Below, piece by piece: positions 25,092-33,971 of a stretch of DNA of 58,053 nt. Origin of the DNA: Bacteroidales bacterium (GTDB taxonomy: Bacteria; Bacteroidota; Bacteroidia; Bacteroidales; WCHB1-69); NCBI GenBank assembly GCA_017525505.1, contig JAFXSR010000044.1:1-58053 (forward strand), in the 5' to 3' direction. The notes beneath the pieces are model-generated. The model saw nothing but the letters and a program-made list of their open reading frames with translations, did no database searches and had not been told where the DNA came from. The first letter of the stretch is position 1; each line of letters starts with the position of its first letter. The position numbers were made by a program, and so were the translations under genes.

Positions 25092-25280
25092 GGGAGCAAC
25101 ACCACCTCATTCCCTATTGCAGCGCAGGTGTAACATGCACCTAAGCATGACACATACCCGCTGCGAAATGGGGTAACATGCAAATTTCCCATTCCCTCTT
25201 CCAAAAATCAAAGAACTTCCGTATATTTCCCCTCTCAATTAGAACATTCCTATACGGCTACGCCATGATACTTACGTCAC

Positions 25281-25406
25281 CATCCCGCCCTACGGGCACG
25301 CATTGAAAATTCCGTCTTCGTTTCCTCATCGCTCTGCACACCCATAGTAACCTGTGAATCTGCAATCTGCACTCGCTCATTCGTCAAGTCTGAAAGAAGG
25401 GGAATT
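25281..25406 (+). repeat. Dispersed intergenic repeat family B, copy 2
   Basis: Matches 18851-18966 in block order (CCGCCCTnCGGGCAC, CTCATCGCTC, GCACTCGCTC, AGAAGGGGAATT), with substitutions and a few indels. Together with the hairpin array it occupies most of the gene-free stretch 24797-25441. Confidence 0.55.
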
Positions 25407-25408
25407 TA

Positions 25409-25440
25409 TCATTGGCACATTTACTAATTTGCTAATTATC
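25409..25440. repeat. Short AT-rich repeat (TTGGCACATTT / TTTGCTAATT)
   Basis: One of several intergenic sites built from the units TTGGCACATT and TTTGCTAATT. Others are at 29659-29696, 36529-36624, 42411-42434 and 48713-48747. Here it abuts the stop of the TlpA-like gene. Confidence 0.45.
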
Positions 25441-25441
25441 A

Positions 25442-27184
25442 TTATTCTCCGAAAAGTTGTTTCAGGGCATTGCTCAGGGCCTCGCCGCGAAGGTTTTTTG
25501 CGATGATACGGCCATTCTGGTCAAGCAGGAAAGTGCTCGGGATTGAGGAGACTCCGTAAGTGCGGGCAGCCTCTGACGACCAATATTTCAAATCGCTGAC
25601 ATGATTCGGCCACACCAGGCCGTCGGCGGCAATGGCACGTTTCCAAGATTCTTTGTCGCGGTCCAATGAAACGCTGAACACTTCGAAGCCTTTGTCATGA
25701 TACTTCTGATACATTGCCACCACATGAGGATTCTCGCCACGGCAAGGACGGCACCAGGAGGCCCAGAAATCCAACAATACCACCTTGCCTCTCAAATCAG
25801 AAAGTTTGCGGATGTTCCCGTCAGGATCAGGGAATGCCAAATCCGGAGCGATGGCACCAATGCTCGTAGCTGTCGCTGGGGAGGTCTCCACCGCATATTT
25901 CTCCTTAACCAACTGGTGATCCGGATATTTCGCATATAAGGCCATAACCACCTCATTGTGTAACGCGGCATATTTCTCTCTTGGGAAGTTATCCAAAAAC
26001 ATCAGCACCGCAATATCTTCTTTATTGGCCAGCAACAAGTCTTGAAGTTTCTTGTTGTTCTTTTCACTTTCACGATTGAACAAGGTCTGGTACTGCTGCA
26101 CAATGCCACTGATGACATTCTGCGACTGTGTGTAAACCGCACGTCCTTCCTGATTGGACTCGTTTACGAGCCGCTCGAATGCCGACTTGTCCTTTTGCAC
26201 CTGGGCATACTGGCTGTTGACCAAAGCCGCCACCTCAGCGCACCATGCCTGTTTGGTCGATTTCTTGTCAAAAGCGTCATGAAACACCAGACTGTCGCGT
26301 TTGGCAATCAAGCGTGACAATTGCTCCACAAAAGGCTTGTAACTGTTGTCCGTAATCTGGCGAGTAGATTCCACCTTGCCCAAATACTGGTCAACGGCTC
26401 TGAAAAAATCGGGATTGGAAGCCGGACGTTCACTCTTGAAATCATACATGGCATAAGCACCTTGGTTGAACTGCTCTGAAGAGGCAAAGTCTTCCGTAAT
26501 CGCACGAATGAATTTATTGGCATAATAGCTGAAATCATTCAGGGTCTTAGGAGCAACCTTGCCATTGGGAGCATATTGATCACACACCCGTTTCAACGAA
26601 TCTATTTGCTGAACAGCTGTTCCGACACGTTTATATACATCCACGTTGGTTTGGTAATACCGGCTGAAATTCTGCGAAAAACCATGGAAATATTGCTGGT
26701 TTTTGTCCGTCTGCAGCGCATGGTTGACACTGTCCAGCAACATCTGACTGCCTGTCAGCAACTCAGTCACCTCCTTGGCAAAACTCATGGATTTAGAACC
26801 TGAAACCGACGGGATTTCACGCAAATTATCGGCGTTGATCACCACCTCGATTGTCTCACCCGGAGAGAGCACCATGAGGAAATTCTGTTTCTCGGCAAAC
26901 GACAACACATAAATGTCATTATTCGTCACCGTGGATTGCAAGGTAAAGTTGCCCTCCTTGTCAATCTCCGCCTCGCCGAAAGTAGCGGGATTATTGCCGT
27001 ACGCCAGCTTCAACGTCACCTTGGAGAAGGGGTTGTTCATCACTTTTCCCTTAATCACGGGGGATTTCGGTGCTGCTTTAGCCACTGCCGACACAGTCGA
27101 ATTGGCCACAACATCATAAGACATACCCATTACCAGCAGGCATGCCACAAACATCATCAGAGATAAGAATTTTAATTTTTTCAT
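25442..27184 (-). CDS. TlpA-like thiol-disulfide oxidoreductase with DUF4369 domain
   Basis: A 580-residue periplasmic redox protein. The start was set at ATG 27184 (MKKLKFLSLMMFVACLLVMG) because the 30 upstream bases in frame precede the -7 box context and add no signal sequence. Residues about 40-130 form the DUF4369-type beta domain, 130-420 are helical, and 437-580 a thioredoxin fold. The active site WASWCRPC has Cys478 and Cys481, and the cis-Pro is in SSIPST (about 549). Such proteins reduce or shuffle disulfides of exported proteins. Note the contrast with the truncated DUF4369 lipoprotein at 3891, which lost this thioredoxin half. The aspartate kinase gene ends 58 bases upstream on the same strand. 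Confidence 0.9.
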   Translation of the reverse strand: MKKLKFLSLMMFVACLLVMGMSYDVVANSTVSAVAKAAPKSPVIKGKVMNNPFSKVTLKLAYGNNPATFGEAEIDKEGNFTLQSTVTNNDIYVLSFAEKQNFLMVLSPGETIEVVINADNLREIPSVSGSKSMSFAKEVTELLTGSQMLLDSVNHALQTDKNQQYFHGFSQNFSRYYQTNVDVYKRVGTAVQQIDSLKRVCDQYAPNGKVAPKTLNDFSYYANKFIRAITEDFASSEQFNQGAYAMYDFKSERPASNPDFFRAVDQYLGKVESTRQITDNSYKPFVEQLSRLIAKRDSLVFHDAFDKKSTKQAWCAEVAALVNSQYAQVQKDKSAFERLVNESNQEGRAVYTQSQNVISGIVQQYQTLFNRESEKNNKKLQDLLLANKEDIAVLMFLDNFPREKYAALHNEVVMALYAKYPDHQLVKEKYAVETSPATATSIGAIAPDLAFPDPDGNIRKLSDLRGKVVLLDFWASWCRPCRGENPHVVAMYQKYHDKGFEVFSVSLDRDKESWKRAIAADGLVWPNHVSDLKYWSSEAARTYGVSSIPSTFLLDQNGRIIAKNLRGEALSNALKQLFGE

Positions 27185-27211
27185 TGCAGGATAATTCTTA
27201 GAATTAGCTTG

Positions 27212-27219
27212 CAAAGATA
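27212..27219 (-). promoter_or_regulatory. Bacteroidota -7 box for the TlpA-like gene
   Basis: The minus strand reads TATCTTTG, 28 bases before the ATG at 27184; this supports that start. Confidence 0.6.
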
Positions 27220-27242
27220 AGGAAAAAATCCATACAAACGGC

Positions 27243-28511
27243 CTACATTGTCACCAACTGAACCGTTGCCCTGCTGCGCTGCTCCACTAGCACATCTTTG
27301 TGCTTAATTACCTTATTCACAATATCATCCGTATAATGACGAATTGTTATCAGTTCAATATTCAGGTTATATTTCACCTTATATTTCACAGACAAGTCGG
27401 CAATAAGTTTTTCAATTTTATGAACTTTGTTATCACAACAGATGGAAAAACTCAAGGCCGAGTTCTGCATCAGGTTGATTTTGATTTTGTTTTTTGAAAA
27501 GATAGAAAAAATCTCGTCCAAATTCTCCACCGCAATGAAAGAAAAATCTTTGGGATAGATGGAAATCAGCACCTGATTGGTTTTGAAGATATAGCAAGGA
27601 ACATAATCGGTCATTTTTCCCGCATCTATCCGGCTTCCGCTCTCCTCAGGATGCAAAAAAGGCTTGACATAGAGCGGTATTTGCTTATTCTGCAAAGGCT
27701 TAAGCGTTTTTGGATGGATAACACTGGCTCCATAATAGGCCAACTCTATGGCTTCCTCATAAGGGATATGCTCCAACTTGACCGCATCGGGGAAAAACTT
27801 GGGATCAGCATTAAGCAAGCCAGGAACATCCTTCCAGATGGTCACGTTTTCGGCACCCAACACGTAGGCGAAGATGGCTGCTGAGTAGTCTGACCCCTCC
27901 CGACCCAATGTGGTGGGCAACATTTCTTCCGTACCACCTATAAACCCTTGTGTGATAACAATATGTGTATTATCACCTTGCAAAGCACGTCCTACTTTAT
28001 CCTGAATCAACCTTGCAGAAACCTCCCAGTCCACCTTGCCTTCACGATAGTTATGGTCAGTACGTATCAGCAGACGGGCATCCGCCCACTCATTACAAAG
28101 CCCAACAGTATTCAAGTAACTGGAAATCAACGTAGTGGATAAAATCTCCCCAAAACTGACAATACGGTCGTAATCATAGTCAAAATTACCGGAATGAGGC
28201 CCTGCCAACACTTTGTCCAGAAGTGCGAGAATCTCATTCAGGCGATTCATTATCAACGAATCGTCGCCCAATGCCAATTCTCTCACAATGGTGTAATGGT
28301 TCTCTCTCAGAGTGGCAGTCAGTTCAGGAAGTTTGGACTTGTCGTAATAGTAAGCGTCCAGCACCTGTTCCAGCAGGTTGGTGGTTTTGCCTATGGCGGA
28401 AATCACAACCACCAAACGTTCCTGTGGTTTATGGCTTCTCAGTATTTTTTCCAGATTGCGAACCCCGTCAGCATTTTTTACAGAGGCTCCACCAAATTTA
28501 TAGACTTTCAT
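27243..28511 (-). CDS. lysC: Aspartate kinase
   Basis: A 422-residue aspartokinase, phosphorylating L-aspartate with ATP as the first step to lysine, threonine, methionine and diaminopimelate. The start is at ATG 28511 (MKVYKFGGASVKNADGV), since the hallmark KFGG must be near the N-terminus; the longer frame adds 30 non-conserved residues. The kinase domain shows VVVISAIGKTT, FIGGTEEMLPTTLGREGSDY and a C-terminal VIHPKTLKP. The last about 130 residues form an ACT-type regulatory region. It is monofunctional, with no homoserine dehydrogenase domain. M28 peptidase lies upstream on the same strand (102-base gap). Confidence 0.95.
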   Translation of the reverse strand: MKVYKFGGASVKNADGVRNLEKILRSHKPQERLVVVISAIGKTTNLLEQVLDAYYYDKSKLPELTATLRENHYTIVRELALGDDSLIMNRLNEILALLDKVLAGPHSGNFDYDYDRIVSFGEILSTTLISSYLNTVGLCNEWADARLLIRTDHNYREGKVDWEVSARLIQDKVGRALQGDNTHIVITQGFIGGTEEMLPTTLGREGSDYSAAIFAYVLGAENVTIWKDVPGLLNADPKFFPDAVKLEHIPYEEAIELAYYGASVIHPKTLKPLQNKQIPLYVKPFLHPEESGSRIDAGKMTDYVPCYIFKTNQVLISIYPKDFSFIAVENLDEIFSIFSKNKIKINLMQNSALSFSICCDNKVHKIEKLIADLSVKYKVKYNLNIELITIRHYTDDIVNKVIKHKDVLVEQRSRATVQLVTM

Positions 28512-28613
28512 TATTGTTGAGCTGTTGAATGGTTTATTTGTTAATTTGTTTTTAGAAGAAAAAAGTGTTAAAGAGTTTAACGAGATGGGGACTATTCTCA
28601 ACTTTTCAGTTTT

Positions 28614-29594
28614 CTACTCACTGGCAAGGACTGCACGCAGTGTGGAGCCCACCACACCTAACGTTTTGGCATCGATATTGTCGATATTGTCGTGGGTGGT
28701 ATGCCAAACCGAGCGGAAGCCTGTGCCGGAGTTATTATCCTGATGGATAATGTCAATCATAGGGATATGAGCCAGTTTGTTCACATAATAATGATCATCG
28801 GTGATAGGATGTGCCTGCTGGTTGATGAAATAGGAGCCATAGCCCAATTTGTAGGCGGTTCCCCATACTTTTGACAAGACATCCTGGGCAAAGAAACCTG
28901 AGAAATACTCATGGTAGAACTTTGCATCGGGGGCTCCTACCATATCCAGCAGGATACCGTACTTAGCCGCATAAGCAGCCACATGCGGATTCTCTGCCCA
29001 ATACTGTGAACCCAAGCACCACCAGTCACCGGGAATATTCACCCCTGATGGGGTGCCATAATCTTCCGAATCAAAGAAAATGATGTCCACTCCCACATCA
29101 GGACGTTCTTTCTGCAACTGGCGAGCCAGCTCAAGCAACACTCCTACCCCGCTGGCGCCGTCATCAGCTCCGTCAATAGCCTTGCTACGATTGGCCTCAA
29201 TGGCGTCGTGGTCGGCTATCGGACGCGAATCCCAATGAGAGGCCAGCAGCACCCGTTCGGTCTTGTCCAGACCAAAGCTGCCAATGATGTTCTGTGATTT
29301 CAACTGTTTGCCATCGTAGGCGGTAGCCGTAAAATGCTGCACATATACGGTGTCGCAATATGCCCGCAACTTGGCTACCAGCCAGGCCGCACACTGCTCA
29401 TGCGCCTCACTATTGGGCACACGGGGACCAAAATCAGTCTGGACCTTCACAAAGGCAAAAGCGCTGTCGCTATTGAAAGCGGGAGCGCTGATTTCTGGTT
29501 TTGGTTGTTCCGTCTTGCCTTTTTCCTTTTTCTGCCCACAGGAAAAGAGCAAGAGGGCGAGGGGGATTATGATGAGGAATAGTTTGGATTTCAT
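28614..29594 (-). CDS. M28 family peptidase, lipoprotein
   Basis: A 326-residue zinc-dependent aminopeptidase or glutaminyl-cyclase-like enzyme of family M28. It has a lipoprotein signal (MKSKLFLIIIPLALLLFSCGQ, Cys at 19), so it is likely tethered in the periplasm or outer membrane. Metal and catalytic residues fit the family: LLASHWDSRP (His, Asp), DGADDGASGVG (bridging Asp), FFDSEDYG (Glu/Asp) and the late HDNIDNID. The LGSQYWA and PMIDIIHQ segments also match bacterial glutaminyl-peptide cyclotransferase-like proteins, so cyclase activity is an alternative to aminopeptidase. Confidence 0.9.
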   Translation of the reverse strand: MKSKLFLIIIPLALLLFSCGQKKEKGKTEQPKPEISAPAFNSDSAFAFVKVQTDFGPRVPNSEAHEQCAAWLVAKLRAYCDTVYVQHFTATAYDGKQLKSQNIIGSFGLDKTERVLLASHWDSRPIADHDAIEANRSKAIDGADDGASGVGVLLELARQLQKERPDVGVDIIFFDSEDYGTPSGVNIPGDWWCLGSQYWAENPHVAAYAAKYGILLDMVGAPDAKFYHEYFSGFFAQDVLSKVWGTAYKLGYGSYFINQQAHPITDDHYYVNKLAHIPMIDIIHQDNNSGTGFRSVWHTTHDNIDNIDAKTLGVVGSTLRAVLASE

Positions 29595-29658
29595 TGGGTT
29601 AAAAGATTAGATGGTGAGAGGGATAATAGATTACAGGATTATGGTATTACAGGATTCA

Positions 29659-29696
29659 TTGGTACATTAACTAATTGGCTAATTTGCTAATTGAAA
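29659..29696. repeat. Short AT-rich repeat (TTGGTACATTAAC / TTTGCTAATT)
   Basis: TTGGTACATT, then ACTAATTGGCTAATTTGCTAATTG; same family as at 25409-25440. It lies between the T9SS cargo gene stop and the M28 start. Confidence 0.45.
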
Positions 29697-29700
29697 ATCA

Positions 29701-32049
29701 CTACATTACAATCAGTTTGCCCTTGTACAAATATGACTGTCCCCCACTGACAATCCACAGGGTGTATGTATAAGTGCCATCGACGATACGACCTTTGACT
29801 GTGCCATCCCATAACACCAGACGTCCATTCATCTCAGGAGGTAAGTTGGCAAAAGGAGGCATCGGTTCGAATTGGCCCATAGGATTCTTCACACCTTCGT
29901 ATGCATACACCTGTTCTCCATTGCGCGCGAACACCATAAACTTCACTTCGCTGATGAATCTCTGCACAAACTGGTCCAGATAGAAATAGTCATTCTGTAC
30001 GGGGCCCTCATTGGTACTACGAGTAGGGGTAATACAATTGGGGAGGAAGATATTCGGCACGCAAGGATCTATCTTATAAGTGGTGGAAGCCTCGCAACCC
30101 GTAGTGGTATCCTCAATAGACAGCGCATAGGTACCGTCACTCAAGGCCCACATTGTACTTGACGTACTCATGACAGAATCCATATACGACCACTGGTAGC
30201 GGACAGCATCCTCACGCACATTGCTGGCGTGTGCCTCCAGCAAAGTCTGCGCACTGTCGCAGAAATCCGTGCCCGCCTCTTGAATTGTCACAGCCGGTGT
30301 CAGCACATCAAACTGGACTTTAACGATACTGTCGCAACCATTCCAAGAACGTATTTCGAACTGTGGCAAAGCGTACGAATAGTTCACCTGACGCTCGCCC
30401 ACCGCATTCAAATCCCATTTGGTCTGTACGTTGTCATAGCCGAAAATCTCAGGTTTATAGTAATACGGAAGTTTACCTTCGCAAGTGGTAACCTCGTCCG
30501 TGGCATACTGTTTCTCCACATACTCCTGCAAAACAGTCACCTCCAGTGTGGTATCGGGAGAGGTACAGATACCGTCGTAATCCGTGATATGGAGACTGAT
30601 GGTATAGGTTCCGGGCTGGGCATAAACGTGTTGTGGTTCAAAACCATGGACTTCGGGAGTACCATCACCGAAATCCCAAGTGCACTGATTAGGATGATTT
30701 TCCAAATCTTGCCAAGTAGTATCCACCCCACCCTGGCCATCGGGTCTGATCACACCGATTCTGCTATGATTATGTACCACCACCCCCAAATCACAATTCT
30801 TACCATCGGTCAATGCCTTGGGCTCCACAGTAAAAGCGGGCTGCAAATCGTAATAATTGACCGTAGCCTGATAAGTAAAAGGAATACCTGTGTAGGAGTG
30901 AACAACACAGCGATAGTACGGTTTGGCCGGATTAGCATGCAAGACCGGATTATATTTTGTACTTCCGGAGAGCACGCCTGGTGAAGAAGGATCATCGGGG
31001 TCGAACCACTCGGTTGCATGATCGGCATCCGTACCATTATACCACTGATATGAATTGGTTTCATCGAAGCCCCAGGGCACATTCAGATTCAGCTCATCAC
31101 CACCACAATATTCCACATGCAATTTTGCCGGAATCATTTTGGCCGTAAAGTAGCAATATGCCCAATGGTAACGTGACGTGCACGAATTCACTCGTATTCT
31201 GAAGTCCACTGCTGTATGGTCACGCGCCTGTTGTGACAAGTCGTAGGCCACAATGGTATAAGGGTACGTCACCACGGGACGGCCCGAATTCTGGATAGGG
31301 CAATTGTTATGCACAGCGATATATTCGGGTGCGGAATTGACGGGTGTATTCTCCGGATCTTCCGGACTATGGCTTGCATTCGAAGGAGTTCTGTACCAGA
31401 ATCTGGAATAGGGATGGGTTGCATCATAATTTCCCAACGGCAAGTAATTGTTATTGGAGGCATAATTGTTGCTATGGCTCAGCACGGCAAATTCCACAGC
31501 AGGATTTGAGGTATAACTATGCTGACCATCTTCAGTCACAAAAGCGAAATTCAGCAACAACACAGGATTTATGGTATCGGGCACAAAGGAGTAGATAATC
31601 TGCTGGGCATAACAACCGGAAGGATCCTGGCCGTTGGGACCCACCTTACCCATCTGGATAACTGTGTCCACAAATGTTCCCGGATAAAGATCCGAGTTCC
31701 AAGCCTCGGCCAATATGGGCTTGTTGAAATAATTGCTTCCCAACTGTCCTCTGAAGCAATAGTCATTGGTAGGTGACACCGTGGAATCAGCACCACGGAT
31801 AATGAACCTGTGAGAAAAATTGCTTCCCAAATCAGCCCCCATGTGATTGGTGAAATTGAATGTGTTGCCAGAACCGGAACCCTCATAGCTTGGTTTCACC
31901 CATGAATTTTCCCAGCCTCCCGCAGGAGGTGTTGTGGGCAAATACATAAAGCTTGAGGGAGAACCCTGGTACACACCATTGACAACCTGTTGTCCCATGG
32001 CTACGGCCATTACAAACACCATCGCTAATACTAAAGCTATCCTTTTCAT
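29701..32049 (-). CDS. T9SS type B cargo protein with PKD domain
   Basis: A 782-residue secreted protein with signal peptide (MKRIALVLAMVFVMAVAMGQ). Residues about 25-330 form a large beta-rich domain of the same type as the N-terminal part of the 755-residue protein at 8293 (YCYFTAKMIPAKLHVEYCGG compares with AYFTASCSSNRLDLAGC). A PKD domain follows near 450-520 (CTWDFGDGTPEVHG, HVYAQPGTYTISLHI). The C-terminus from about residue 665 is a gliding-motility type B sorting domain (NIFLPNCITP, QNDYFYL, MVFARNGEQVY, LWDGTVKG, TYTYTLWIV, GKLIVM). It starts 20 bases after the upstream membrane-protein gene, so it is the last gene of the clpC transcription unit. Confidence 0.87.
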   Translation of the reverse strand: MKRIALVLAMVFVMAVAMGQQVVNGVYQGSPSSFMYLPTTPPAGGWENSWVKPSYEGSGSGNTFNFTNHMGADLGSNFSHRFIIRGADSTVSPTNDYCFRGQLGSNYFNKPILAEAWNSDLYPGTFVDTVIQMGKVGPNGQDPSGCYAQQIIYSFVPDTINPVLLLNFAFVTEDGQHSYTSNPAVEFAVLSHSNNYASNNNYLPLGNYDATHPYSRFWYRTPSNASHSPEDPENTPVNSAPEYIAVHNNCPIQNSGRPVVTYPYTIVAYDLSQQARDHTAVDFRIRVNSCTSRYHWAYCYFTAKMIPAKLHVEYCGGDELNLNVPWGFDETNSYQWYNGTDADHATEWFDPDDPSSPGVLSGSTKYNPVLHANPAKPYYRCVVHSYTGIPFTYQATVNYYDLQPAFTVEPKALTDGKNCDLGVVVHNHSRIGVIRPDGQGGVDTTWQDLENHPNQCTWDFGDGTPEVHGFEPQHVYAQPGTYTISLHITDYDGICTSPDTTLEVTVLQEYVEKQYATDEVTTCEGKLPYYYKPEIFGYDNVQTKWDLNAVGERQVNYSYALPQFEIRSWNGCDSIVKVQFDVLTPAVTIQEAGTDFCDSAQTLLEAHASNVREDAVRYQWSYMDSVMSTSSTMWALSDGTYALSIEDTTTGCEASTTYKIDPCVPNIFLPNCITPTRSTNEGPVQNDYFYLDQFVQRFISEVKFMVFARNGEQVYAYEGVKNPMGQFEPMPPFANLPPEMNGRLVLWDGTVKGRIVDGTYTYTLWIVSGGQSYLYKGKLIVM

Positions 32050-32069
32050 GATTATAAATTTTATCGTTT

Positions 32070-33971
32070 TTATTCCTTCTTTTCTTCTAAAGACGTAATT
32101 TCTTCATTTTTGTTGCCGGGATTTTTATTTTTTTTGAAAAAAGACACCACCGGCACCCTTTCCAGATCAATAGTATGGAAAGCACTGTCAATCTGTTTGA
32201 ACAAACCCGTCCGGTTTCCAAATAAAACATAGTAGTCCCCTTCCAGCTCATCCATCGAATGGACATCGGCATGAACAACTGACAATCGTAAATTTTCCCC
32301 TGACAGCATTTGGCAGAAAGCCTGGTTTCCATTGGTATATACCGACACGCTATCCGTCTTTATGGCAAGCATCAACGAGTCAACACCTTGCATGTCCGAC
32401 ACCATACTGTCCATACACAATAACAGGGAATCCATCTGTCGCCCCTTCTCCAAGTCCAAACTATCCTGGATCCCAGCTAAATACTGTGAGAACCACTGCT
32501 CCGCCACTTTCGATGACTGGTCGTTAATATCCAATTCATAACGTTCCGCCGCATTGTGAATTCCACCCGACACCTCGTTAAAATAGCACAGGGTCAAAGG
32601 CCGGTTGAAAATGACATGGCGCAACGGCAGAGCAGACAGGAAAAAGGCCAACACCACAATCACCGCATTGGTATAGCGGTCATCCACCTTCCTTAGCACC
32701 GCCTCATAACCTAACGCAGCCATCATCACCAGCAAAGGCAACATCATGAAAATCACCGTGCATACAATGTCCGAGCCCATATACTTGGACGAAAACGACC
32801 ACAACAAATACAAGATGGTAAAGGTCAATGCGAAAATCGTAAACAGCGAGAACTCCTTCAGTATGGTTCTGAAAAACACCACACAAAGCAGCAAACCCAA
32901 AATCACCACAAAAGGAGTGGTAATAAAGACATATTTCATGACATAATCGGTCGGAGGCTGCTCAATACTGATGGTTTTCCCCTCAAAAAACTGTGGAAGC
33001 TGTTGCGACGTAGCCACAAACATCTGCATGAACTTGTCACCACCCCGCAAATCCTGTATTTGGAACCCCGGTGAAAGAATCAGATTCATCAAGACCACCA
33101 GCAAAGAAGTTGCCCCTACAATCATAATCAGCGTCAGCAGCGACACCCAATACTGTCCCGTGAAAAACTTCTTCATGGGGTTTTTCACCACGTAATAAAT
33201 GATGACGAAAAAGAAAAACAGCTCACACAGAGCAAAGCCACTCAGTGAGGTAGTGGTAGCCACCAATATGCCCAAGAAGATTCCGACCACACGAATCCAG
33301 CGAATCAAAGGGAAATCATAACAGAACTGCCAGATTTGGAACAAAGTGAAAAAGAACGCCAATGCGAAAAGGGTATCATTGAAATTGCCGAAGGTGTAAC
33401 CCAGCAAACGTGGCGTGCAGAACATCAGTAGTGAACAGAAGAATGCGCTGCGCCAACTGACATTTTTCGCCAGGAAAAAACCACTCACCACAATCAGCAA
33501 CCAGCCCAACAAGGCCGACAAACGGTGCTTCAGTCTGAAAATATTCTTGAAGCCCAAGGAATGTGCCGCCGACACCAACAGAATATCCGACAACTGTCCT
33601 TTCGTAACATACTGAGGCATGGTAGTATAGGTATCATCTCCATCCTGATAGTATTTATACACGGCCTCCGAATACTCGTTCTGCTGCCACTCGCGTGTGG
33701 AAACGCCCACATTCCTGCTGAAATATGGCATCACAAACAGCAAAGTCAGTATCAGGATGAAAAAAGCGTATTTGAAGCCATCATCCTTGCTCTTGATGGA
33801 AAAGGACAGGAAATGTCTCTTGATGTCATATCGGACTTTGGGGCGTCGGATATTCACAAAGCGGAATTCCATCGGCTCCTCCTCGAAAATGTGGTAAGGA
33901 TAGAACCAATGGAAGATCTCTCTCATCAGGACGCAGACCTTCTTCCACCAGTATTTCAGTTTGTCACTCAT
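32070..33971 (-). CDS. Multi-spanning membrane protein, GT-C-like
   Basis: A 633-residue integral membrane protein with about eleven predicted helices between residues 65 and 450, preceded by a cytoplasmic segment (HWFYPYHIFEEEPMEF) and followed by a soluble periplasmic C-terminal domain of about 170 residues. The first loop after helix 1 carries acidic residues (REWQQNEY) in the place where GT-C glycosyltransferases keep theirs, and FGNFNDTLFALAFF resembles their helix arrangement. I therefore read it as a possible lipid-linked-sugar glycosyltransferase, but the motif is not decisive. The ATG overlaps the clpC stop by 8 bases (ATGAGTGA), so it is translationally coupled to clpC. Confidence 0.7.
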   Translation of the reverse strand: MSDKLKYWWKKVCVLMREIFHWFYPYHIFEEEPMEFRFVNIRRPKVRYDIKRHFLSFSIKSKDDGFKYAFFILILTLLFVMPYFSRNVGVSTREWQQNEYSEAVYKYYQDGDDTYTTMPQYVTKGQLSDILLVSAAHSLGFKNIFRLKHRLSALLGWLLIVVSGFFLAKNVSWRSAFFCSLLMFCTPRLLGYTFGNFNDTLFALAFFFTLFQIWQFCYDFPLIRWIRVVGIFLGILVATTTSLSGFALCELFFFFVIIYYVVKNPMKKFFTGQYWVSLLTLIMIVGATSLLVVLMNLILSPGFQIQDLRGGDKFMQMFVATSQQLPQFFEGKTISIEQPPTDYVMKYVFITTPFVVILGLLLCVVFFRTILKEFSLFTIFALTFTILYLLWSFSSKYMGSDIVCTVIFMMLPLLVMMAALGYEAVLRKVDDRYTNAVIVVLAFFLSALPLRHVIFNRPLTLCYFNEVSGGIHNAAERYELDINDQSSKVAEQWFSQYLAGIQDSLDLEKGRQMDSLLLCMDSMVSDMQGVDSLMLAIKTDSVSVYTNGNQAFCQMLSGENLRLSVVHADVHSMDELEGDYYVLFGNRTGLFKQIDSAFHTIDLERVPVVSFFKKNKNPGNKNEEITSLEEKKE

